Shown one piece after another: positions 1 through 10,149 of a DNA stretch of 64,000 nucleotides. The first letter of the stretch is position 1, and each line of letters opens with the position of its first letter. The stretch is from the NCBI RefSeq assembly GCF_032854445.1, contig NW_027017995.1, positions 1-64,000 on the forward strand, read 5' to 3'. The notes below the pieces were generated by a model. That model was not told the origin of the DNA, ran no database searches, and saw nothing but the letters and a program-made list of their open reading frames with translations. A program made the translations under genes and the position numbers. Source of the DNA: Liolophura sinensis. Lineage: Eukaryota; Mollusca; Polyplacophora; Chitonida; Chitonidae.

Positions 1-1256
1 GAAAAATTGCAAATTTCTATGGTTTCCATAGATTAAGAGCCGTTGCTGGGCACGTGATCTTGACATCATTGATTATTCATTTGTGGCTACAGCCCAAAAG
101 TATTGGTCGGAGAGCAACGCGGTTTGCACCATTCGATTTCTCGTCACAAAATACGTCGGATTAGCCTCTTACCAGCAGCATTGGAATAGCTTTTCTACTT
201 TTGGATTTTTGCCTGGTCTTTTTGCGAATTGAAATCGGCTACATTAACTATGTACAATCGCGACTGGTCATTACTATATTTAACTTTTCATTGTAAGTTA
301 TGTGCCTTTCGGTAGCCCAGACGACGTCAAATCTTTGGGCCAAGCCCATTTAACTCACCCAGCAAATGTCTTACTTCTAAGTCGAAGACAAACTCAATGT
401 CTTTATCTACATGTAGAAAAACCACACCATTGTATATAAAAAAAACACAAGGTACTTGATACAATCCGCTGTAAAAAGTACAATTGAACACTGACCCACA
501 TAAATAAGGTGCCAAAGGATGCGCAATTGGGCCAGGCATCTCCAGCTGTTGAAAAATTGCAAATTTCCTTGGTTTCCATGGAGTAAGAGCCGTTGCTGGC
601 ACGTGATCTTGACATCATTGATTATTCATTTGTGGCTACAGCCAAAAGTATTGGTTGGAGAGCAACGTGGTTTGCACCATTCGATTTCTCGTCACAAAAT
701 ACGTCGGATTAGCCTCTTACCAGCAGCATTGGAACAGTTTTTCTACTTTTGGATTTTTGCCTGGTCTTTTTGCTGATTGAAATCGGCTACATTAACTATG
801 TACAATCGCGACTGGTCATTACTATATTCAACTTTTCATTATAAGTTATGTGCCCTTCGGTAGCCCAGACGACGTCAAATCTTTGGGCCAAGCCCATTTA
901 ACTCACCCAGCAATTGTCTTACTTCTAAGTCGAAGAAAAACTCAATGTCTTTTTCTACATGTAGAAAAACCACACCATTTGTATATAAAAAAAAACACAA
1001 GGTACTTGATACAATCCGCTGTAAAAGTACAATTGAACACTGACCCACATCAATAAGGTGCCAAAGGATGCGCAATTGGGCCAGGCATCTCCAGCTGTTG
1101 AAAAATTGCAAATTTCTATGGTTTCCATGGAGTAAGAGCCGTTGCTGGGCACGTGATCTTGACATCATTGATTATTCATTTGTGGCTACAGCCAAAAGTA
1201 TTGGTCGGAGAGCAACGCGGTTTGCACCATTCGATTTCTCGTCACAAATACGTCGG
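1..1256 (+). repeat. Trimer duplication, left copy
   Basis: This stretch matches 1649-2910, sharing rare variants such as CATAAATAAGG, AGCAATTGTC, TTTTTCTACATG and TTGCTGATTG. I read eight differences between the copies, and all eight are single-base indels with no substitution. The match ends at 1256/2910, where this copy has CGGTTCAG and the other CGGATTAG. The left end is cut by the window edge. The indel-only pattern is more typical of uncorrected consensus errors than of sequence divergence. Confidence 0.75.
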
Positions 1257-1648
1257 TTCAGCCTCTTACCAGCAGCATTAGAACAGTTTTTCTACTTTTG
1301 GATTTTTGCCTGGTCTTTTTGCGAATTGAAATCGGCTACATTAACTATGTACAATCGCGACTGGTCATTACTATATTCAACTTTTCATTATAAGTTATGT
1401 GCCCTTCGGTAGCCCAGACGACGTCAAATCTTTGGGCCAAGCCCATTTAACTCACCCAGCAAATGTCTTACTCCTAAGTCGAAGACAATCCCAATGTCTT
1501 TATCTACATGTAGAAAAACCACACCATATGTATATAAAAAAACACAAGGTACTTGATACAGTCTGCTGTAAAAAGTACAATTGAACACTGACCCACATCA
1601 ATAAGGTGCCAAAAGATGCGCAATTGGCCCAGGCATCTCCCAGCTGTT

Positions 1649-2910
1649 GAAAAATTGCAAATTTCTATGGTTTCCATAGATTAAGAGCCGTTGCTGGGCA
1701 CGTGATCTTGACATCAATTGATTATTCATTTGTGGCTACAGCCAAAAGTATTGGTCGGAGAGCAACGCGGTTTGCACCATTCGATTTCTCGTCACAAAAT
1801 ACGTCGGATTAGCCCTCTTACCAGCAGCATTGGAATAGCTTTTCTACTTTTGGATTTTTGCCTGGTCTTTTTGCGAATTGAAAATCGGCTACATTAACTA
1901 TGTACAATCGCGACTGGTCATTACTATATTTAACTTTTCATTGTAAGTTATGTGCCTTTCGGTAGCCCAGACGACGTCAAATCTTTGGGCCAAGCCCATT
2001 TAACTCACCCAGCAAATGTCTTACTTCTAAGTCGAAGACAAACTCAATGTCTTTATCTACATGTAGAAAAACCACACCATTTGTATATAAAAAAAACACA
2101 AGGTACTTGATACAATCCGCTGTAAAAAGTACAATTGAACACTGACCCACATAAATAAGGTGCCAAAGGATGCGCAATTGGGCCAGGCATCTCCAGCTGT
2201 TGAAAAATTGCAAATTTCCTTGGTTTCCATGGAGTAAGAGCCGTTGCTGGGCACGTGATCTTGACATCATTGATTATTCATTTGTGGCTACAGCCAAAAG
2301 TATTGGTTGGAGAGCAACGTGGTTTGCACCATTCGATTTCTCGTCACAAAATACGTCGGATTAGCCTCTTACCAGCAGCATTGGAACAGTTTTTCTACTT
2401 TTGGATTTTTGCCTGGTCTTTTTGCTGATTGAAATCGGCTACATTAACTATGTACAATCGCGACTGGTCATTACTATATTCAACTTTTCATTATAAGTTA
2501 TGTGCCCTTCGGTAGCCCAGACGACGTCAAATCTTTGGGCCAAGCCCATTTAACTCACCCAGCAATTGTCTTACTTCTAAGTCGAAGAAAAACTCAATGT
2601 CTTTTTCTACATGTAGAAAAACCACACCATTTGTATATAAAAAAAAACACAAGGTACTTGATACAATCCGCTGTAAAAAGTACAATTGAACACTGACCCA
2701 CATCAATAAGGTGCCAAAGGATGCGCAATTGGGCCAGGCATCTCCAGCTGTTGAAAAATTGCAAATTTCTATGGTTTCCATGGAGTAAGAGCCGTTGCTG
2801 GGCACGTGATCTTGACATCATTGATTATTCATTTGTGGCTACAGCCAAAAGTATTGGTCGGAGAGCAACGCGGTTTGCACCATTCGATTTCTCGTCACAA
2901 AATACGTCGG
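1649..2910 (+). repeat. Trimer duplication, right copy
   Basis: Second copy of the 1-1256 segment at a shift of about 1650 bp (three monomers). Monomers at 1973 and 2523 pair with those at 323 and 871. The monomer at 1420, between the copies, is not repeated at 3074, so the duplication does not extend through it. Extra bases in this copy include an A in ATCAATTG at about 1714 and a C in AGCCCTC at about 1812. Confidence 0.75.
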
Positions 2911-3189
2911 ATTAGCCTCTTACCAGCAGCATTGGAACAGTTTTTCTACTTTTGGATTTTTGCCTGGTCTTTTTGCAAATTGAAATCGGCTACATTAACT
3001 ATGTACAATCGCGACTGGTCATTACTATATTCAACTTTTCATTATAAGTTATGTGCCCTTCGGTAGCCCAGACGACGTCAAATCTTTGGGCCAAGCCCAT
3101 TTAACTCACCAGCAAATGTCTTACTTCTAAGTCGAAGAAAATCTCAATGTCTTTATCTACATGTAGAAAAACCACACCATTTTGTATAT

Positions 3190-3202
3190 AAAAAAAAAAA
3201 AA
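3190..3202 (+). repeat. Expanded A-run (13 A)
   Basis: The TATATA element is followed by 13 A and then GGTAC, where most copies have seven to nine A, CAC and then AAGG. The interrupting CAC is gone. The same form occurs at 5387-5399, consistent with inheritance in a copied monomer. A ten-A form lacking one C is at 36,727-36,736 and again in its duplicate at about 52,675. Confidence 0.7.
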
Positions 3203-3636
3203 GGTACTTGATACAATCCGCTGTAAAAAGTACAATTGAACACTGACCCACATCAATAAGGTGCCAAAGGATGCGCAATTGGGCCAGGCATCTCCAGCTG
3301 TTGAAAAATTGCAAATTTCATTGGTTTCCATGGAGTAAGAGCCGTTGCTGGGCACGTGATCTTGACATCATTGATTATTCATTTGTGGCTACAGCCAAAA
3401 GTATTGGTCGGAGAGCAACGCGGTTTGCACCATTCGATTTCTCGTCACAAAATACGTCGGATTAGCCTCTTACCAGCAGCATTGGAACAGTTTTTCTACT
3501 TTAGGATTTTTGCCTGGTCTTTTTGCGAATTGAAATCGAGTACATTAACTATGTACAATCGCGACTGGTCATTACTATATTCAACTTTTCATTATAAGTT
3601 ATGTGCCCTTCGGTAGCCCAGACGACGTCAAATCTT

Positions 3637-3649
3637 TGGGCCAAGCCCA
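3637..3649. other. Short inverted repeat TGGGC-CAA-GCCCA
   Basis: A perfect 5-bp stem with a 3-base loop lies 7 bases after GACGTC in the representative monomer and is conserved in nearly all copies. A variant at 19,031-19,032 (GGGCTAAGCCC) changes only the loop. It could form a small hairpin in single strands. TGGGCC/TGGGCT also resemble plant site II elements, but nothing else shows that this is a plant. Confidence 0.5.
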
Positions 3650-3707
3650 TTTAACTCACCCAGCAAATGTCTTACTCCTAAGTCGAAGACAATCTCAATG
3701 TCTTTAT

Positions 3708-3717
3708 CTACATGTAG
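3708..3717. other. 10-bp perfect palindrome CTACATGTAG
   Basis: A perfect 10-bp palindrome lies 17 bases upstream of the TATA-like element and is invariant in every copy I inspected, including the divergent flank copies. Such invariance in a repeat that varies elsewhere may reflect protein binding or structure, but recent homogenisation alone would also explain it. No function can be assigned. Confidence 0.55.
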
Positions 3718-3734
3718 AAAAACCACACCATTTG

Positions 3735-3747
3735 TATATAAAAAAAA
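3735..3747 (+). promoter_or_regulatory. TATA-like element TATATAAA running into an A-tract
   Basis: TATATAAA runs directly into an uninterrupted A-run (eight A here). It is a good match to a eukaryotic TATA box and recurs once per monomer. The p-type monomers carry TTTATAAA with seven A instead, and the copies at about 40,020 and 55,969 carry GATATAAA. Elements like this could support satellite transcription, but no initiator or transcript is visible, and an AT-rich tract can yield the motif by chance. The A-run could equally act by disfavouring nucleosomes. The promoter role is inference. Confidence 0.25.
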
Positions 3748-3753
3748 CACAAG

Positions 3754-3783
3754 GTACTTGATACAATCCGCTGTAAAAAGTAC
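3754..3783. other. Inverted repeat GTACTT ... AAGTAC with 18-base spacer
   Basis: A 6-bp arm and its exact complement flank an 18-base spacer just downstream of the A-tract. The arms are preserved in most monomers. In d-type monomers the left arm is GTACAT, and in several left-hand copies (for example about 8170, 9270 and 22,469) the right arm is AACTAC; each breaks one pair. Its structural significance is uncertain. Confidence 0.4.
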
Positions 3784-3876
3784 AATTGAACACTGACCCA
3801 CATCAATAAGGTGCCAAAGGATGCGCAATTGGGCCAGGCATCTCCAGCTTTTGAAAAATTGCAAATTTCCTTGGTT

Positions 3877-3884
3877 TCCATGGA
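3877..3884. other. 8-bp palindrome TCCATGGA
   Basis: A perfect 8-bp palindrome (containing an NcoI site) is present in most monomers. In p-type monomers the sequence is TCCATAGA, which breaks the dyad, so this position separates p from other subtypes. Confidence 0.55.
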
Positions 3885-3902
3885 GTAAGAGCCGTTGCTG
3901 GG

Positions 3903-3908
3903 CACGTG
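3903..3908. promoter_or_regulatory. CACGTG (E-box / G-box core)
   Basis: CACGTG occurs once per monomer, inside GGGCACGTGATC. It is the core bound by many bHLH factors in animals, fungi and plants and by bZIP factors in plants. It is lost in a few copies: CACGTA at 39,089, 42,939 and their duplicates at 55,037 and 58,888, and CACGCG at 61,635 and 62,184. With more than 100 copies in the window it could titrate such a factor, but binding is only inferred. Confidence 0.35.
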
Positions 3909-3935
3909 ATCTTGACATCATTGATTATTCATTTG

Positions 3936-3947
3936 TGGCTACAGCCA
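3936..3947. other. Hairpin motif TGGCT-AC-AGCCA
   Basis: A perfect 5-bp stem around a 2-base centre, extendable by TT/AA after one mismatch. It is conserved in most subtypes. The b-type monomers carry GTGGATACAGCC, which destroys one stem pair and is one of the clearest marks of that subtype. Confidence 0.45.
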
Positions 3948-4108
3948 AAAGTATTGGTTGGAGAGCAACGCGGTTTGCACCATTCGATTTCTCGTCACAA
4001 AATACGTCGGATTAGCCTCTTACCAGCAGCATTGGAACAGTTTTTCTACTTTTGGATTTTTGCCTGGTCTTTTTGCGAATTGAAATCGGCTACATTAACT
4101 ATGTACAA

Positions 4109-4114
4109 TCGCGA
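4109..4114. other. TCGCGA palindrome
   Basis: A 6-bp palindrome with two CpG dinucleotides near the end of the monomer. The a-type monomers have CTCGCTAC here (for example about 26,646), which breaks it, and two left-hand copies have TCGCCA (about 7405 and 21,701). It is useful mainly as a subtype marker. Confidence 0.45.
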
Positions 4115-4722
4115 CTGGTCATTACTATATTCAACTTTTCATTATAAGTTATGTGCCCTTCGGTAGCCCAGACGACGTCAAATCTTTGGGCCAAGCCCAT
4201 TTAACTCACCCAGCAAATGTCTTACTTCTAAGTCGAAGACAAACTCAATGTCTTTATCTACATGTAGAAAAACCACACCATTTGTGTATAAAAAAAACAC
4301 AAGGTACTTGATACAATCCGCTGTAAAGAGTACAATTGAACACTGACCCACATCAATAAGGTGCCAAAGGATGCGCAATTGGGCCAGGCATCTCCAGCTG
4401 TTGAAAATTGCAAATTTCCTTGGTTTCCATGGAGTAAGAGCCGTTGCTGGGCACGTGATCTTGACATCATTGATTATTCATTTGTGGCTACAGCCAAAAG
4501 TATTGGTGGGAGAGCAACGCGGTTTGCACCATTCGATTTTTCGTCACAAAATACGTCGGATTAGCCTCTTACCAGCAGCATTGGAACAGTTTTTCTACTT
4601 TTGGATTTTTGCCTGGTCTTTTTGCTAATTGAAATCGGCTACATTAACTATGTACAATCGCGACTGGTCATTACTATATTCAACTTTTCATTATAAGTTA
4701 TGTGCCCTTCGGTAGCCCAGAC

Positions 4723-5821
4723 GACGTCAAATCTTTGGGCCAAGCCCATTTAACTCACGCAGCAAATGTCTTACTTCTAAGTCGAAGACAAACTTAATGT
4801 CTTTATCTACATGTAGAAAAACCACACCATTTGTATATAAAAAAACACAAGGTACTTGATACAGTCTGCTGTAAAAAGTACAATTGAACACTGACCCACA
4901 TCAATAAGGTGCCAAAAGATGCACAATTGGGCCAGGCATCTCCAGCTGTTGAAAAATTGCAAATTTCCTTGGTTTCCATGGAGTAAGAGCCGTTGCTGGC
5001 ACGTGATCTTGACATCATTGATTATTCACTTGTGGCTACAGCCAAAAGTATTGGTCGGAGAGCAACGCGGTTTGCACATTCGATTTCTCGTCACAAAATA
5101 CGTCGGATTAGCCTCTTACCAGCAGCATTGGAACAGTTTTTCTACTTTTGGATTTTTGCCTGGTCTTTTTGCGATTGAAATCGGCTACATTAACTATGTA
5201 CAATCGCGACCTGGTCATTACTATATTCAACTTTTCATTATAAGTTATGTGCCCTTCGGTAGCCCAGACGACGTCAAATCTTTGGGCCAAGCCCATTTAA
5301 CTCACCCAGCAAATGTCTTACTTCTAAGTCGAAGAAAATCTCAATGTCTTTATCTACATGTAGAAAAAACCACACCATTTGTATATAAAAAAAAAAAAAG
5401 GTACTTGATACAATCCGCTGTAAAAAGTACAATTGAACACTGACCCACATCAATAAGGTGCCAAAGGATGCGCAATTGGGCCAGGCATCTCAGCTGTTGA
5501 AAAATTGCAAATTTCATTGGTTTCCATGGAGTAAGAGCCGTTGCTGGGCACGTGATCTTGACATCATTGATTATTCATTTGTGGCTACAGCCCAAAAGTA
5601 TTGGTCGGAGAGCAACCGCGGTTTGCACCATTCGATTTCTCGTCACAAAATACGTCGGATTAGCCTCTTACCAGCAGCATTGGAACAGTTTTTCTACTTT
5701 TGGATTTTTGCCTGGTCTTTTTGCTAATTGAAATCGGCTACATTAACTATGTACAATCGCGACTGGTCATTACTATATTCAACTTTTCATTATAAGTTAT
5801 GTGCCCTTCGGTAGCCCAGAC
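4723..5821 (+). repeat. Extra dimer in left block
   Basis: The monomers at 4723 and 5822 share CACGCAGCAAATG, CAAACTTAATG, GATGCACAATTG, TTCACTTGTGG and the one-base deletion GCACATTCG. Both correspond to the single monomer at 20,116. Between them, the monomer at 5270 shares GAAGAAAATCTC and a 13-A run with the monomer at 3074. The dimer is therefore an insertion relative to the right-hand block, or was lost there. Confidence 0.6.
5387..5399 (+). repeat. Expanded A-run (13 A), second occurrence
   Basis: Same 13-A structure as at 3190-3202, in the monomer starting at 5270, which also shares GAAGAAAATCTC with the monomer at 3074. The pair marks these two monomers as relatives about 2.2 kb apart. 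Confidence 0.65.
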
Positions 5822-7951
5822 GACGTCAAATCTTTGGGCCAAGCCCATTTAACTCACGCAGCAAATGTCTTACTTCTAAGTCGAAGACAAACTTAATGTC
5901 TTTATCTACATGTAGAAAAACCACACCATTTGTATATAAAAAAACACAAGGTACTTGATACAGTCCTGCTGTAAAAAGTACAATTGAACACTGACCCACA
6001 TCAATAAGGTGCCAAAAGATGCACAATTGGGCCAGGCATCTCCAGCTGTTGAAAAATTGCAAATTTCCTTGGTTTCCATGGAGTAAGAGCCGTTGCTGGG
6101 CACGTGATCTTGACATCATTGATTATTCACTTGTGGCTACAGCCAAAAGTATTGGTCGGAGAGCAACGCGGTTTGCACATTCGATTTCTCGTCACAAAAT
6201 ACGTCGGATTAGCCTCTTACCAGCATCATTGGAACAGTTTTTCTACTTTTGGATTTTTGCCTGGTCTTTTTGCTAATTGAAATCGGCCACATTAACTATG
6301 TACAATCGCGACTGGTCATTACTATATTCAACTTTTCATTATAAGTTATGTGCCCTTCGGTAGCCCAGACGACGTCAAATCTTTGGCCAAGCCCATTTAA
6401 CTCACGCAGCAAATGTCTTACTTCTAAGTCGAGGACAAACTCAATGTCTTTATCTACATGTAGAAAAACCACACCATTTGTATATAAAAAAAACACAAGG
6501 TACTTGATACAATCCGCTGTAAAGAGTACAATTGAACACTGACCCACATCAATAAGGTGCCAAAGGATGGCGCAATTGGGCCAGGCATCTCCAGCTGTTG
6601 AAAAATTGCAAATTTCCTTGGTTTCCATGGAGTAAGAGCCGTTGCTGGGCACGTGATCTTGACATCATTGATTATTCATTTGTGGCTACAGCCAAAAGTA
6701 TTGGTTGGAGAGCAACGCGGTTTGCACCATTCGATTTTTCGTCACAAAATACGTCGGATTAGCCTCTTACCAGCAGCATTGGAACAGTTTTTCTACTTTT
6801 GGATTTTTGCCTGGTCTTTTTGCTAATTGAAATCGGCTACATTAACTATGTACAATCGCGACTGGTCATTACTATATTCAACTTTTCATTATAAGTTATG
6901 TGCCCTTCGGTAGCCCAGACGACGTCAAATCTTTGGGCCAAGCCCATTTAACTCACGCAGCAAATGTCTTACTTCTAAGTCGAAGACAAACTTAATGTCT
7001 TTATCTACATGTAGAAAAACCACACCATTTGTATATAAAAAAACACAAGGTACTTGATACAGTCTGCTGTAAAAAGTACAATTGAACACTGACCCACATC
7101 AATAAGGTGCCAAAAGATGCGCAATGGGGCCAGGCATCTCCAGCTGTTGAAAAATTGCAAATTTCCTTGGTTCCATGGAGTAAGAGCCGTTGCTGGGCAC
7201 GTGATCTTGACATCATTGATTATTCATTTGTGGCTACAGCCAAAAGTATTGGTCGGAGAGCAACGCGGTTTGCACCATTCGATTTCTCGTCACAAAATAC
7301 GTCGGATTAGCCTCTTACCAGCAGCATTGGAACAGTTTTTCCACTTTTGGATTTTTGCCTGGTCTTTTTGCTAATTGAAATCGGCTACATTAACTATGTA
7401 CAATCGCCACTGGTCATTACTATATTCAACTTTTCATTATAAGTTATGTGCCCTTCGGTAGCCCAGACGACGTCAAATCTTTGGGCCAAGCCCATTTAAC
7501 TCACCCAACAAATGTCTTACTTCTAAGTCGAAGACAAACTCAATGTCTTTATCTACATGTAGAAAAACCACACCATTTGTATATAAAAAAAACACAAGGT
7601 ACATGAAACAGTCCGCTGTAAAAAGTACAGTTGAACACTGACCCACATCAATAAGGTGCCAAAAGATGAACAATTGGGCCAGGCATCTCCAGCTGTTGAA
7701 AAATAGCAAATTTCTATGGTTTCCATGGATTAAGAGCCGTTGCTGGGCACGTGATCTTGACATCATTGATTATTCATTTGTGGCTACAGCCAAAAGTATT
7801 GGTCGGAGAGCAACTCGGTTTGCACCATTCGATTTCTCGTCACAAAGTACGTCGGATTAGTTTCTTTCCAGCAGCATTGGAACAGTTTTCCCACTTTGGA
7901 TTTTTGCCTGGTCTTTTTGCGAATTGAAATCGGGTACATTAACTATGTACA

Positions 7952-9050
7952 TTCGCGACTGGTCATTACTATATTCAACTTTTTATTATAAGTTATGTGC
8001 CTTCGGTAGCCCAGACGACGTCAAATCTTTGGGCCAAGCCCATTTAACTCACCCAACAAATGTCTTACTTCTAAGTCGAAGACAAACTCAATGTCTTTAT
8101 CTACATGTAGAAAAACCACACCATTTGTATATAAAAAAACACAAGGTACTTGATACAGTCTGCTGTAAAAACTACAATTGAACACTGACCCACATCAATA
8201 AGGTGCCGAAAGATGCGCAATTGGGCCAGGCATCTCCAGCTGTTGAAAAATTGCAAATTTCTATGGTTTCCATGGAGTAAGAGCCGTTGCTGGGCACGTG
8301 ATCTTGACATCATTGATTATTCATTTGTGGCTACAGCCAAAAGTATTGGTTGCAGAGCAACGCGGTTTGCACCATTCGATTTCTCGTCACAAAATACGTC
8401 GGATTAGCCTCTTACCAGCAGCATTGGAACAGTTTTTCTACTTTTGGATTTTTGCCTGGTCTTTTTGCAAATTGAAATCGGCTACATTAACTATGTACAA
8501 TCGCGACTGGTCATTACTATATTCAACTTTTCATTATAAGTTATGTGCCCTTCGGTAGCCCAGACGACGTCAAATCTTTGGGCCAAGCCCATTTAAATCA
8601 CCCAGCAAATGTCTTACTTCTAAGTCGAAGACAAACTCAATGTCTTTATCTACATGTAGAAAAACCACACCATTTGTATATAAAAAAAACACAAGGTACT
8701 TGATACAGTCTGCTGTAAAAAGTACAATTGAACACTGACCCACATCAATAAGGTGCCAAAGGATGCGCAATTGGGCCAGGCATCTCCAGCTGTTGAAAAA
8801 TTGCAAATTTCTATGGTTTCCATGGATTTAGAGACGTTGCTGGGCACGTGATCTTGACATCATTGATTATTCATTTGTGGCTACAGCCAAAAGTATTGGT
8901 CGGAGAGCAACGCGGTTTGCACCATTCGATTTCTCGTCACAAAATACGTCGGTTCAGCCTCTTACCAGCAGCATTAGAACAGTTTTTCCACTTTTGGATT
9001 TTTGCCTGGTCTTTTTGCGAATTGAAATCGGCTACATTAACTATGTACAA
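7952..9050 (+). repeat. 1099-bp dimer duplication, copy 1
   Basis: Two monomers (8017 and 8566) are followed immediately by near-identical copies (9116 and 9665) at a shift of 1099 bp. Shared rare features are ACAATTG preceded by AAACT, GCCGAAAGATG, GGTTGCAGAG, GCAAATTG, TTTAAATCACCC and GGATTTAGAGACG. The only difference I saw is a missing C in GTGCCTTCGG at about 8000. The corresponding place in the right-hand block (22,314-23,412) has one copy only. Confidence 0.8.
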
Positions 9051-10149
9051 TCGCGACTGGTCATTACTATATTCAACTTTTTATTATAAGTTATGTGCCC
9101 TTCGGTAGCCCAGACGACGTCAAATCTTTGGGCCAAGCCCATTTAACTCACCCAACAAATGTCTTACTTCTAAGTCGAAGACAAACTCAATGTCTTTATC
9201 TACATGTAGAAAAACCACACCATTTGTATATAAAAAAACACAAGGTACTTGATACAGTCTGCTGTAAAAACTACAATTGAACACTGACCCACATCAATAA
9301 GGTGCCGAAAGATGCGCAATTGGGCCAGGCATCTCCAGCTGTTGAAAAATTGCAAATTTCTATGGTTTCCATGGAGTAAGAGCCGTTGCTGGGCACGTGA
9401 TCTTGACATCATTGATTATTCATTTGTGGCTACAGCCAAAAGTATTGGTTGCAGAGCAACGCGGTTTGCACCATTCGATTTCTCGTCACAAAATACGTCG
9501 GATTAGCCTCTTACCAGCAGCATTGGAACAGTTTTTCTACTTTTGGATTTTTGCCTGGTCTTTTTGCAAATTGAAATCGGCTACATTAACTATGTACAAT
9601 CGCGACTGGTCATTACTATATTCAACTTTTCATTATAAGTTATGTGCCCTTCGGTAGCCCAGACGACGTCAAATCTTTGGGCCAAGCCCATTTAAATCAC
9701 CCAGCAAATGTCTTACTTCTAAGTCGAAGACAAACTCAATGTCTTTATCTACATGTAGAAAAACCACACCATTTGTATATAAAAAAAACACAAGGTACTT
9801 GATACAGTCTGCTGTAAAAAGTACAATTGAACACTGACCCACATCAATAAGGTGCCAAAGGATGCGCAATTGGGCCAGGCATCTCCAGCTGTTGAAAAAT
9901 TGCAAATTTCTATGGTTTCCATGGATTTAGAGACGTTGCTGGGCACGTGATCTTGACATCATTGATTATTCATTTGTGGCTACAGCCAAAAGTATTGGTC
10001 GGAGAGCAACGCGGTTTGCACCATTCGATTTCTCGTCACAAAATACGTCGGTTCAGCCTCTTACCAGCAGCATTAGAACAGTTTTTCCACTTTTGGATTT
10101 TTGCCTGGTCTTTTTGCGAATTGAAATCGGCTACATTAACTATGTACAA
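9051..10149 (+). repeat. 1099-bp dimer duplication, copy 2
   Basis: Second copy of the dimer at 7952-9050. The match ends where this copy runs into a p-type junction (CATTATCAGTTAAGTGCCC at about 10,181). The edges are approximate because the flanking monomers are themselves homologous. Confidence 0.8.

Larger units (their letters stand above)
3624..4173 (+). repeat. Representative 550-bp monomer
   Basis: This copy is exactly 550 bp from GACGTC to the next GACGTC and is close to the general consensus, so it is used here to place internal motifs. In order: GACGTC, a TGGGC/GCCCA inverted repeat, the palindrome CTACATGTAG, a TATATAAA element running into eight A, a GTACTT/AAGTAC inverted repeat, two CAATTG, the palindrome TCCATGGA, CACGTG, a TGGCT/AGCCA hairpin and TCGCGA. 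Private differences from most copies include CAGCTT in place of CAGCTG near 3845. I count 19 CpG in a typical monomer, which is not strongly depleted for this base composition. Because 550 is not a multiple of 3, no reading frame can run continuously through successive monomers. Confidence 0.9.

Noticed and set aside
3628-3921. 97-codon minus-strand open frame repeated in dozens of monomers
   Set aside because: It recurs because the DNA recurs. It is broken by one-base changes in the A-run, has no recognisable domain, and the 550-bp period puts successive copies in different frames. Competing frames are open over the same bases on both strands.
3910-3940. TTGACA resembling a bacterial -35 element
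   Set aside because: No -10 element lies at suitable spacing, and the context is a eukaryotic-type satellite. Chance match.
3960-4000. Search for a CENP-B box
   Set aside because: No segment fits TTCG, four bases, A, two bases, CGGG. TTCG occurs at TTCGATTTC and TTCGGTAGC, but the following positions do not match.
3936-4040. Possible RNA polymerase III promoter (A-box-like TGGCTACAGCC, B-box-like ATTCGATTTC, then a T-run)
   Set aside because: The A-box-like element lacks the conserved A, the B-box-like element lacks the leading GG and a following C, and no tRNA fold is visible.
3837-4045. Internal sub-repeat suggested by CCAGCTGTTGAAAA and CCAGCAGCATTGGAACAG
   Set aside because: Similarity is limited to a few bases and does not extend; no regular sub-period is visible within the monomer.
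3906-4166. 86-codon plus-strand open frame (starts MILTSLIIHLW)
   Set aside because: Same reasoning: present in most monomers only through homogenisation, lost in others by single changes, and it overlaps other open frames on both strands.
4919-5443. 174-codon open frame, the longest in the window
   Set aside because: It results from chance one-base deletions joining frames that end at stops in neighbouring monomers. Its length is unique to this indel-rich stretch, and the indels are suspect.
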